Positions 27,380 to 36,300 of a stretch of DNA of 62,477 nt are shown here, in pieces. Where the stretch lies: NCBI GenBank assembly GCA_035656635.1, contig DASRSD010000176.1, positions 1 to 62,477 on the forward strand. Reading direction: 5' to 3'. The first letter of the stretch is position 1. Each line of letters starts with the position of its first letter. The notes beneath the pieces are model-generated. The model had not been told where the DNA came from. It saw only the letters and a list, made by a program, of their open reading frames with translations, and made no database searches. This DNA comes from Pirellulales bacterium (GTDB lineage Bacteria; Planctomycetota; Planctomycetia; Pirellulales; JADZDJ01). The translations under genes and the position numbers were made by a program.

Positions 27380-28150
27380 TTGCCAAAAATTATTTCCACG
27401 CATTCGTTCCGCGGCGGCACCGGCAAATCCAACACCACGGCCAACCTGGCCGTACTCGTGGCCCGCGCCGGCCATCGCGTCGGCGTCATCGATACCGACA
27501 TTCAATCCCCCGGCATCCACGTCCTGTTTCAGCTCGAAGAATCCGCCGTTAAATATTCGCTGAACGATTATCTCTGGAAGCGTTGCCGCATCGAGGAAGC
27601 CGCTTACGATGTCACTGCCCGTTGCATCGGCAACATCCCCGAAGATGCTTCCCGCCCGCGCGTTTTCCTCATTCCTTCCAGCCTCCGCACCGGCGAAATC
27701 GCCCGCATTCTCCGCGAAGGTTACGATGTCGCCCTCCTCAACGACGGCCTGCAAGACGCCGTCCGCCGGCTGAATTTAGATTATCTGTTCATCGACACGC
27801 ATCCCGGCGTCAACGAGGAAACGCTCCTCTCTATCGCCGTATCCGACATGCTCGTACTCATCGTCCGCCCCGACAAGCAAGATTTCCAAGGCACGGCCGT
27901 CGCTGTGGAACTGGCACGCAAGCTCGCTGTTCCCAAAATGCTGTTGCTGGTGAACAAAGTGGCGCCAGGCACCAACGTGCCGGAGTTGCGCGAAAAAATC
28001 CAAACCATGTATCAGGCCGAGGTCGCCGGCGTGCTCCCCCTCAATACCGAAATGGTCCGCCTGGCCAGCGGCGAAATTTTCACCAACCGTTTTCCCGACC
28101 ATCCTTTCAGCCAGGAGCTGCAAGGCGTCGCCAAGCGCATTTTGGAGTGA
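27380..28150 (+). CDS. ParA/MinD-type ATPase with variant Walker A (TTG start)
   Basis: No ATG or GTG suits the frame. TTG 27380 gives [18 protein letters not shown] with a CAGGG ribosome-binding-like site about 9 bases before, and 256 residues. The Walker A motif is R11-GGTGK16-S17; the first, deviant Lys of ParA/MinD (KGGxGK) is Arg. Walker A' is [11 protein letters not shown] and Walker [12 protein letters not shown]. These proteins form ATP-dependent dimers that position cargo or membrane partners. The frame is open upstream through the FHA gene only as an overlap. It ends 4 bases before the glutaminase start. Confidence 0.85.
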   Translation: MPKIISTHSFRGGTGKSNTTANLAVLVARAGHRVGVIDTDIQSPGIHVLFQLEESAVKYSLNDYLWKRCRIEEAAYDVTARCIGNIPEDASRPRVFLIPSSLRTGEIARILREGYDVALLNDGLQDAVRRLNLDYLFIDTHPGVNEETLLSIAVSDMLVLIVRPDKQDFQGTAVAVELARKLAVPKMLLLVNKVAPGTNVPELREKIQTMYQAEVAGVLPLNTEMVRLASGEIFTNRFPDHPFSQELQGVAKRILE

Positions 28151-28154
28151 ACTT

Positions 28155-29186
28155 GTGTCCGTAACTTCCGACGACGGCGAACTCGACCTGCTGCTGGGCA
28201 AAATGAAATCGGCCGCCGCCCCGCTGCGCGAAGTTCTTCGCGAACTGCATGCCCGTTACGCCGCCGTTAACGACGGCAAAGTCGCCGACTACATTCCCGA
28301 GCTCGCCAAGGCCGATCCCAACTGGTTCGGCATTTCCATCGCCACTGCCGATGGCCAAGTGTTCGAAGTCGGCGATTGCAAACAGCTCTTCACCATTCAG
28401 TCCATTTCCAAGCCGTTCGTCTACGGCCTAGCGCTGGAAGATCATGGGCTGGATTACGTCCTGAAAAAAGTCGGTGTGGAACCCACGGGCGAAGCATTCA
28501 ACGCCATTGTGCTGGATGAAGCATCCAACCGCCCGTTCAATCCGATGGTGAACGCCGGCGCAATTGCCACCGCCGATCTCATCACCGGCAAAGATTACCC
28601 GGAGCGTGTCAACCGCTTGCTCGCCATGTTCAGCCGTTATTGCGGGCGCGAAATGTATCTCGACAACACCGTCTTCATGTCGGAGCGCGTCACCGGTCAT
28701 CGCAACCGCGCCATCGGCCATTTAATGTTGAACTTCGGCATGGTGGGCGATCACATGCAAGATTCCCTGGAACTCTATTTCCAACAGTGTTCCATCCTAG
28801 TGAACTGTCACGATTTAGCCATGATCGGCGCCACGCTGGCCAACGGCGGCGTGAATCCTGCCACCGGCCAGCGCGCCATCAAGCAGGAGTACGTCAAATA
28901 CTTGCTCAGCATCATGCACTCCTGCGGCATGTACGATTACGCCGGCGAATGGGCCTACCGCGTAGGCATTCCCGCCAAAAGCGGCGTTGGCGGCGGCATC
29001 GTGGGCGTGGTGCCCGGACAATTCGGCATCGGAATTTTCTCACCCCCTTTAGATGCCAAAGGCAACAGCGTCCGCGGCATCAAAGTTTGCCAAGACCTTT
29101 CGGAAAAGTTTGGCCTGCATTGCTTTGAATCTAAATTCACAGGCACGTCGCTGCACAGCCTGCTGTCGCCGGCGCGTAAGTCCTAA
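28155..29186 (+). CDS. glsA: Glutaminase
   Basis: The GTG start gives 343 residues, slightly longer than the usual ~310. The serine-dependent site S83-IS-K86 (IQSISKPF) is intact, with [12 protein letters not shown], the [14 protein letters not shown] block and [13 protein letters not shown] as expected. It hydrolyses L-glutamine to glutamate and ammonia in the cytoplasm. Four bases separate it from the ParA-like stop, implying coupled translation. Its place in an FHA/ParA operon, not with nitrogen genes, suggests a regulated or signalling-linked role. Confidence 0.92.
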   Translation: MSVTSDDGELDLLLGKMKSAAAPLREVLRELHARYAAVNDGKVADYIPELAKADPNWFGISIATADGQVFEVGDCKQLFTIQSISKPFVYGLALEDHGLDYVLKKVGVEPTGEAFNAIVLDEASNRPFNPMVNAGAIATADLITGKDYPERVNRLLAMFSRYCGREMYLDNTVFMSERVTGHRNRAIGHLMLNFGMVGDHMQDSLELYFQQCSILVNCHDLAMIGATLANGGVNPATGQRAIKQEYVKYLLSIMHSCGMYDYAGEWAYRVGIPAKSGVGGGIVGVVPGQFGIGIFSPPLDAKGNSVRGIKVCQDLSEKFGLHCFESKFTGTSLHSLLSPARKS

Positions 29187-29290
29187 GCAGCCAAATATTT
29201 CTCACCGACCAATGGCAGGGTCGCTGGCAGCCGGTTAAAATCTCAGCGCCGTTTCCATATATTTGTTCCGCGACGCAGAGAATCAACGCC

Positions 29291-30769
29291 ATGCGCTGTT
29301 TGATCTGTCGAGTGCTTTTCCCCATCGGCTTCTGTTTCACGTTCGCGCTGCTGTCGATGATCGCCGACGGCCACCCCGCGCTGGCCGCCACGCCCGCCGA
29401 TGCTGCATCAGGCATGCCCCTTGAGGCCACGCCGGAGTACGTCAGAAATTGGCCGCAATGGCGCGGACCGCTTGGCACAGGGGTGGCGCCCGACGCTCAT
29501 CCGCCGCTGGCTTGGAGCGCAAAAACCGACAATAGCCCCGAAAAAAACATCCGCTGGAGCGTGGCTTTGCCGGGCGCAGGCTCGTCCACGCCGATTGTGT
29601 GGGGCGATCAAGTTTTCATCCAAACGGCCATTCCTACCGGCCGCAAAGCAGAAGTGGTGACTGATCCGCCCGCCGATGCTCAGGAGGCATCACCATCGAC
29701 AGACAAAGCGGATAAAGCCGGCACGGCAAAATCCGCCAAAGCGCCGATGTTCAACATCGAAAAGCCGAACGAATACTATCAATTCGTGCTCTTGTGCCTT
29801 GATCGCCAAACGGGGCAGGAACGCTGGCGAAAAATTGCCGCCGAAGCCGTGCCGCACGAAGGACATCATCCCGATCATGGGTATGCCTCCTACTCGCCGG
29901 TGACCGATGGCACTTGCGTGATTTCCTACTTCGGTTCGCGCGGGCTGCACTGCTACGACATGCACGGCAATTTGAAGTGGGAAAAAGACCTCGGCAAAAT
30001 GACGACGATTTTTTCCTTTGGCGAAGGTTCATCGCCGGCGCTGTACGGCAACACTGTCATCGTGAATTGGGATCACGAGGCGGGTTCCTTCATCATCGCC
30101 TTCAATAAAGAAACCGGCGAGCAACTGTGGCGCACCGAGCGCGATGAAAAATCTTCCTGGGCCACGCCGCTGGTGGTGCCAACGGCAGATCAAACCTTGG
30201 TCGTCACGTCCGGCAATCAAACGGCCCGAGCGTACAACTTGGCTGATGGCAAGCTGGTCTGGCAGTGCAACGGGCTGACGCGAATTGCCATTCCGACGCC
30301 CGTAGCTGCCAACGGGATTGTGTACCTGATGTCGGGCTTTCAAGGCAGCTCGCTGTTGGCCATTCGACTGGGCCAGACGGGCGATCTTACGGGGACGGAT
30401 GCCATTGCCTGGAAGTTCGATAAAGATACTCCCTATGTGCCATCTCCGCTGCTGTACGACGGTCGCTTGTATTGCTACAAAGTAAACAAAGCGATTGTGT
30501 CGTGCTTCGATGCGGCCACGGGAAATCGGTTGTTTGGCCCGGAACGACTCGATGGCATGGATGATGCTTACGCTTCGCCGGTTGGCGCAGATGGCCGGGT
30601 GTATTTGATTGGCCGCAATGGCACGACCGTGGTGATTCGCAATGCCGACAAGCTGGAAGTGCTAGCAACGAATCCGTTGGGCGAAGGAGTCGACGCCTCG
30701 CCGGCTTTGGTCGGCAACGAATTATTCGTTCGGGGCAAAGAACATTTGTTTTGTATTTCGGAAAAATAG
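29291..30769 (+). CDS. Secreted PQQ-type beta-propeller protein
   Basis: The protein has 492 residues. A signal peptide (about residues 1-34, ending ALAATPADA) precedes the planctomycete motif NWPQWRGPLGTGVAP. Propeller blades follow with phrases such as LLCLDRQTGQERWRKIAAEAVP, LHCYDMHGNLKWEKDLG and AYNLADGKLVWQCNG. No quinoprotein Ca-ligand set is evident, so this is a structural propeller, not a dehydrogenase. It precedes the dienelactone hydrolase gene by 100 bases. Confidence 0.87.
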   Translation: MRCLICRVLFPIGFCFTFALLSMIADGHPALAATPADAASGMPLEATPEYVRNWPQWRGPLGTGVAPDAHPPLAWSAKTDNSPEKNIRWSVALPGAGSSTPIVWGDQVFIQTAIPTGRKAEVVTDPPADAQEASPSTDKADKAGTAKSAKAPMFNIEKPNEYYQFVLLCLDRQTGQERWRKIAAEAVPHEGHHPDHGYASYSPVTDGTCVISYFGSRGLHCYDMHGNLKWEKDLGKMTTIFSFGEGSSPALYGNTVIVNWDHEAGSFIIAFNKETGEQLWRTERDEKSSWATPLVVPTADQTLVVTSGNQTARAYNLADGKLVWQCNGLTRIAIPTPVAANGIVYLMSGFQGSSLLAIRLGQTGDLTGTDAIAWKFDKDTPYVPSPLLYDGRLYCYKVNKAIVSCFDAATGNRLFGPERLDGMDDAYASPVGADGRVYLIGRNGTTVVIRNADKLEVLATNPLGEGVDASPALVGNELFVRGKEHLFCISEK

Positions 30770-30869
30770 GAGTCGGGCACGCTTCAGAAATTCAAATGTC
30801 TCTCATGCGGCGCAGCATCCGCACGCCACCAACTTGCACGCTCACTACTTCCTTACAGGAACACTTGCC

Positions 30870-31706
30870 ATGACACGCTCGTTTGTAACCGCGCTGGCAA
30901 CTTATTTTGCATTGTCGGCGTTTTGTTCCACTGGCTTGTTGGCTCAAGATTGGGCCAAACAGCGGCTGGACAAGTCACCTCGCCACGGCGAATGGGTGAA
31001 AGTCACTCACGACAATCGCGACGTCAACTGCTTCATCACGTATCCGGAAGCGAAAGATAAAGTGCCGGTCGTGATTGTCATTCACGAAATTTTCGGCCTC
31101 ACCGATTGGGTTCGCGGCGTGACCGATGAACTGGCCGAGGCAGGCTACATTGCCATTGCGCCCGATCTGCTATGGGGCAAGGCCGCCAATGGCGAAGGGA
31201 CCGAAGCCATCATCAAGGCCGACGGATCGCAAGCCATTGGTCGGGCGATTCAATCGCTGCCGCCGGATCAAATCACGGCCGATTTGAACGCGGTGTACGA
31301 TTATGTTTCCAAACTCCCCTCGTGCAACGGCAAAGTGGTCGTCTGCGGATTTTGCTGGGGCGGCGGTCAAGGATTCCGCTACGCCACGAACAACAAAAAT
31401 TTGAAAGCGGTCTACTCATTCTACGGTCCGCCGCCAACCTCCCAGGCCGATGTCGCCCGCATCAACTGTCCCGTGTACGGTTTCTACGGCGGCATGGATA
31501 GCCGCATTGGAGCGATGATTCCCGCCATCACGGATCTCATGAAAAAAGAAAATAAAACCTACGAACCAAAGACGTACGACGGGGCCGGCCACGGCTTTAT
31601 GCGCGACGGCGAAGACCCCACCAGCAAAACGCCGCAGCACGAAGCCAACGCTAAAGCCCGTGACGAAGCCTGGCAGCGCTGGAAAGATCTGTTGAAGGGC
31701 GCCTGA
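30870..31706 (+). CDS. Secreted dienelactone hydrolase family protein
   Basis: ATG 30870 gives a signal peptide (MTRSFVTALATYFALSAFCSTGLLAQ) and 278 residues. The alpha/beta-hydrolase triad of the family is visible: nucleophile Cys in GFCWGG, Asp in GGMDSRIG and His in GAGHGF. VIVIHEIFGLTDWVRGV is the oxyanion region. The substrate is unknown; members hydrolyse lactones or esters. The next gene starts two bases after its stop, so the two are translationally coupled. Confidence 0.88.
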   Translation: MTRSFVTALATYFALSAFCSTGLLAQDWAKQRLDKSPRHGEWVKVTHDNRDVNCFITYPEAKDKVPVVIVIHEIFGLTDWVRGVTDELAEAGYIAIAPDLLWGKAANGEGTEAIIKADGSQAIGRAIQSLPPDQITADLNAVYDYVSKLPSCNGKVVVCGFCWGGGQGFRYATNNKNLKAVYSFYGPPPTSQADVARINCPVYGFYGGMDSRIGAMIPAITDLMKKENKTYEPKTYDGAGHGFMRDGEDPTSKTPQHEANAKARDEAWQRWKDLLKGA

Positions 31707-31708
31707 TC

Positions 31709-33016
31709 ATGTTTGCCAAATGGCTTGTTGTTGTTCTGCCACTGGCCGCGGTAGGAGCGGTTCTTGCTGATCGAGCTAAGGCTCGCGCGGAGGATGCGCC
31801 AGCGGCCAAAACACAGGAAGCGAAGCCGCAGGAATCTCAGACGCCGAAGTATAAAGTCGGCAGCCGCGTCATTGTGATTCACGAAACTCCGCTGCGCGTA
31901 GACGACCTGCCAGTAAAGCAACTGGAGGCCGGCACGCCGCTGGTGGTGGAAGAGTTGAACGACCAGGGATTTCTGGGCGTAACGTCCGGGCGGGCTGGCT
32001 GGGTCGATGCCGCCGACGTGGTTCCGCTTGATAATGCTCTGGAGCCGTTGAGCAAACTGCTGGCCGAAGACGCCGACAATATCAAGTTGCACCAAGCCCG
32101 AGCGGCCATTGCCGAAGATCAAAAAGATTGGGATGTTGCGCTGGACGATCTGAACGCCCTCATCCGCTTGGAGCCGGACAAAACAAGCTACGTGATCAAT
32201 CGCGCTGAAATTTGGGTGGCGAAGCGCGAGTGGGATAAAGCAATTGATGATCTCGACGCCGCGGTGAAGCGCGAAGAGAATCCCGCCTTGGCCTTGCTGA
32301 AGCGCGGTTACGTGTGGGACCAGCGCAAGGAGTATGCTAAAGCGCTGGCCGATTTCAACGAAGCGCTCAGCCACGATTTGGACGATGCATTCAAGGCCGA
32401 AGTTTTGGCCTATCGCGCCGGCGTGTATGTCGATCAGCACGAATACGACAAGGCGATGGCCGATTTCAACGAGGCTCTAAAGCTCGATTCCCGAAATCCC
32501 ACGGTGTATTTGCTGCGCGGCAGCGCTTATGCCGTTCAAAAAGATTTCAAGCACGCCATTGCCGACTACACTGCGGCCTTGTGGCTCGATTCCAAAGATC
32601 CAGCCATTTACGACGCCCGGGGCGATGCGTTCGTGCAGAACGAGGAATGGCGGGCGGCCATTTCTGACTTCAAAAAAGCAATCGAGCTGTCTCCCGGTCG
32701 GGCCCAGGCTCACAACGAATTGGCCTGGATTTTGGCCACTTGCCCCGAAGACAAATTCCGAGACGGAAAATCAGCCGTGGAAGAGGCCAAAAAGGCGGTA
32801 GAGTTGACGCACGATAAGGATGCCGCGCTCATCGACACGTTGGCCGCCGCTTACGCCGAAGCGGGAGATTTTGACAAGGCTGTGGAAAACCAAAAGCAGG
32901 CCGTCAGCTTGGAAGAGGACGAAAAAATGCGGGCCGACATGCAAACCCGGGTCGATTTATTCCAACAGCACAAACCTTACCGGGAAAAGCCATCGGACCG
33001 GCCGGCTGCGGATTAA
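31709..33016 (+). CDS. SH3-like/TPR secreted protein
   Basis: The protein has 435 residues. An N-terminal hydrophobic segment (FAKWLVVVLPLAAVGAVLA) is a signal peptide or anchor. A charged linker leads to a bacterial-SH3-like domain (about 50-110: YKVGSRVIVIHETPL...GFLGVTSGRAGWVDAADVVPL). At least six TPR units follow, with the 34-residue spacing clear in YDKAMADFNEALKLDSRNPTVYLLRGSAY and the repeat after it. It probably scaffolds proteins outside the inner membrane. It sits just upstream of the giant kinase gene. Confidence 0.85.
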   Translation: MFAKWLVVVLPLAAVGAVLADRAKARAEDAPAAKTQEAKPQESQTPKYKVGSRVIVIHETPLRVDDLPVKQLEAGTPLVVEELNDQGFLGVTSGRAGWVDAADVVPLDNALEPLSKLLAEDADNIKLHQARAAIAEDQKDWDVALDDLNALIRLEPDKTSYVINRAEIWVAKREWDKAIDDLDAAVKREENPALALLKRGYVWDQRKEYAKALADFNEALSHDLDDAFKAEVLAYRAGVYVDQHEYDKAMADFNEALKLDSRNPTVYLLRGSAYAVQKDFKHAIADYTAALWLDSKDPAIYDARGDAFVQNEEWRAAISDFKKAIELSPGRAQAHNELAWILATCPEDKFRDGKSAVEEAKKAVELTHDKDAALIDTLAAAYAEAGDFDKAVENQKQAVSLEEDEKMRADMQTRVDLFQQHKPYREKPSDRPAAD

Positions 33017-33066
33017 AGTTGTAATAGCTAGCGACGAATTACGCTATCAATAAAGGCAGCGATTTG

Positions 33067-33244
33067 TTTCTTGAATCGCCGCCGAGGGGCCAGGGGACTG
33101 TGGGCGAACTATGCCCACATTGCCTGAAATCCGGGGACTCGCCGACACGGGTTCGTAGCGGTGTCCGTCGTCCCCGGCCATCCAAAACGTTTCGTTTAAA
33201 TTGACCCACGACCATTTACTTTCTTGAATCGCCGAGCAGGGGCC
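33067..33244. repeat. Degenerate palindromic element flanked by 25-base direct repeats
   Basis: Direct repeats at 33067-33091 and 33220-33244 match at 22 of 25 bases (both begin TTTCTTGAATCGCCG and end AGGGGCC). Between them, bases 33172-33210 resemble the right arm of the 53873-54003 element (CCGGCCA..CCAAA...GTTT...AAATTG.CCC). This 319-base gap before the kinase gene has no coding content. Confidence 0.55.
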
Positions 33245-33335
33245 GTTAGGCTAGAATGAGTAGGAATCTGCGCTGAATTTGCGCGCCGGTAGGTTTTCCG
33301 CCGGCAACCCGCTAGCTGGATCGATTGCACCAATC

Positions 33336-36300
33336 ATGTCGCACACTTTTCATCGTTACAAAATCGGCGATGAGCCCGTGGCCGGGTATCGGCTGATGTC
33401 GCATTTGGGTGCCGGCGGCTTCGGTGAGGTGTGGAAGGCGACGGCCCCGGGCGGCACGGAAGTGGCGCTGAAAATTATCGATCTCACCGGGCAACAAGGG
33501 GTGCAGGAATTCACCTCGCTGCGGGTAGTGAAAAAAGTCCGGCATCCTAACCTCATCTCGCTGCAAGCGTTCTGGATGAAAGATGAGGAAGGACAAATTA
33601 TCGATGAGCAAGGCGAAGCCGCACCCAGCAATTTGCAGGAAACGGCATTCTTGCCCAACGCCAAGCAAGCCATGGAGGCAGCCAAGTCGAACATTGCCAT
33701 GACCACGCGGTTTGCGCGGCCGGTGGAATTAATCATCGCCATGCAGTTGGGCTCCATGAGCTTGCATCGCCGGCTGGAGGAATGCCGCGAGCAAGGGCAG
33801 GCCGGCGTCCCCGTGGCGGAACTACTGGAATATTTGGAGCAGGCGGCGCGGGGCATCGATTTTTTGAACAAGCCCATTCACGACTTGGGCAATGGTCCGG
33901 TGCCGATTGTCCACGGCGATGTAAAGCCACACAACATTTTGGTTGTGGGCGATGCGGCTGTAGTGTGCGATTTCGGCCTGGCCCGCGCGGTGGAAACGCT
34001 GCGAAAAACTTCCATGGCGCCGGTCACCGTGGCTTATGCCGCCCCCGAAAGCTTCAAAGGAAAAGTGACGCCGACCAGCGACCAGTATTCGCTGGCCATT
34101 ACCTACGCCGAATTGCGCACCGGCAGGTTGCCGTTTGACGAAACGATGACTCCCTACCAGGTGATGGAAGCACACGTCACGCGCAATTTAGATTTCAGCC
34201 GGCTGCCGGACCCGGAAAAGCAAGTCGTGATGCGGGCGACTGATGGCATCCCGGAAGATCGCTGGCCAACCTCGCGCGATTTAATTTTAGCCCTGCGGCA
34301 TGCGGTAGCGCAAACCGGAGAGCTCCCCTTGCGGCCCGGCGAGGTGGCCTACACCGGCGGCCCCACGCCCAGCCATTCGCTTACGGCCCGGCCAGAATTG
34401 CGTGGCACGGGCTTACCAACACGGCATCCGGTCGATCCCAGCCGAGACACCATGCACCCCGGTGGTCACACCCCTTCGGAAATGTTTTCGCAGCGCACGT
34501 CTCCCTCGCCGCTGGGAATGGAGCCGGCGCTGGGTGAAGAGGGCAGAGTAGTCGCTCCGGGGCGAAAGAAGTCGCTGGTTCCCATGATCGGAGCTGTCGT
34601 CTTGGGATGTGGAGTGTTGGCAGGAATTGTGGTTGTGCCGAAGCTGTTGAACAACAACCAAAACGCTCCGACTGCCGGTGGCGACACGCAGCCTTCCAAC
34701 GGAAATTTAGCGGTCAGCGGAAGCAAGCAGCCTTCGACTGGTGGCGTGCAAAATTCGGCCGGCAGCGGATCAGGAACGCTCGGAAAAAATCCGGATTCGG
34801 GCGTCAAAGGGCAAGAAACGGCCAGCAACAACCCAGATACAACAGCCAACGTGACGGAGCCGGTCAAGGAAGCGCCGCCGCCGGACGAGAATACGCAGTA
34901 CATTCAGGCCGTGCAGAAAGACATCAACGGCGGCGATTTTAACACCGCCATCGATCTGCTCGACAAGGCGCCCAGCAAATTGCCGGGCTACGAAAAAGAG
35001 AATTTGCAAAAGCGGCTGAAAACGGCGTTTCTGGCTTACATCGATTCGCTGGCCGGGGGGCAAAAATACGTGCAAGCCTTGGCCGAATTGGATGACACGC
35101 TGGCGGGCATCGGCCTGGCGCCGGAAGATAAGCAAAAGGAGTACGAAAAAATTCGCGGGCTGTGGCTCACCAAAGCCCAGGAAGCATTGCAAAACGGCCA
35201 ACCCACGCGTGCCTTGGAAACCGCGCACAGCTTGCTCCGCCGCTTCGACGGCGACCGTGATGCGCTGTTTGTCGTCACCCGCTGCCAGATTCAACAAGGC
35301 GATTATGCCGGCGGCTTGGCCGGCTTGAACAAAATTGGGAAAACGACCGAATTGCCCATCGAATATCAACCGCTGCATGCCGCCTTATTGGTGCTGGCCA
35401 CAGGACTCCAAGCTGCGGCTCCGGCCGATTGGATGAAGGCCCTGGACGACATGCTGGCTTATTTGGCGCTGGAGAAAGGGGCCGCCCCGCCGGCCGCGCT
35501 GGCCTTGAATTCGTGGGAGCGCAGCCGGCTGGATAGTTTGCGCACGCAGATCATCGACAACGTACGGCCAACATTGAATACGCTCCCCGCCGATCAGGCC
35601 ACCGCGCTGGTTACAAAATTAGAACAGCTGGGCTCTAGCGCCGAGCTGCAAATGTTCAAAATTAAGACGGCGGTGGAAGCCAAGAACTACGACGACGCCC
35701 GCAAAATGTTGCAGGCTGTTTCCGAAAAGCTTCCGGCCGATTCCGATTTAAAGCCCGAAGTAACCGGCACCGAATTGCTGATCACGTTGCGCGATCCGGC
35801 GTCGAAGCCGCCCGACGCAGCCAAAGCCCTCGGCCAGTGCGGAGCATTGCTAGGGCAACTCACTCCCAGCTTGCGCGGCGGATTGTGCGAGGCCGCAGAA
35901 GCGTTGGCGCTGGCACCACAGAGCAACTTGCTGGAAGCGGCCATTGAACTCACCACCAAAGCCCGCGATTTAGATCCCGGCGACAAAGGCACGCTCGATC
36001 GTCTGGCGCGGCTGCTCACCGCGCGCCTGATGCAGCGCGCCGCACAGCCGAATCCGCCATCGGCGCAAGAACTGCCCAAGCTGCTGCAAGATTTCGATCA
36101 GATTGACACGGCCGGCATGGCTGCCAATGGCACGCTCGATGCCTTCCACGCCGAATGCTTGTTGGCGCAAAGCTCGCCCGATCGCCAGGAACTTTCCGCG
36201 CTCATGGATCACGCCAAGCCGGTCGACAATTACACGCAGTTTGTGCAAGCCCGCGTATTGCGATTAGCATCGCAGCCTGATTGGACGCAAATTGCCAAAC

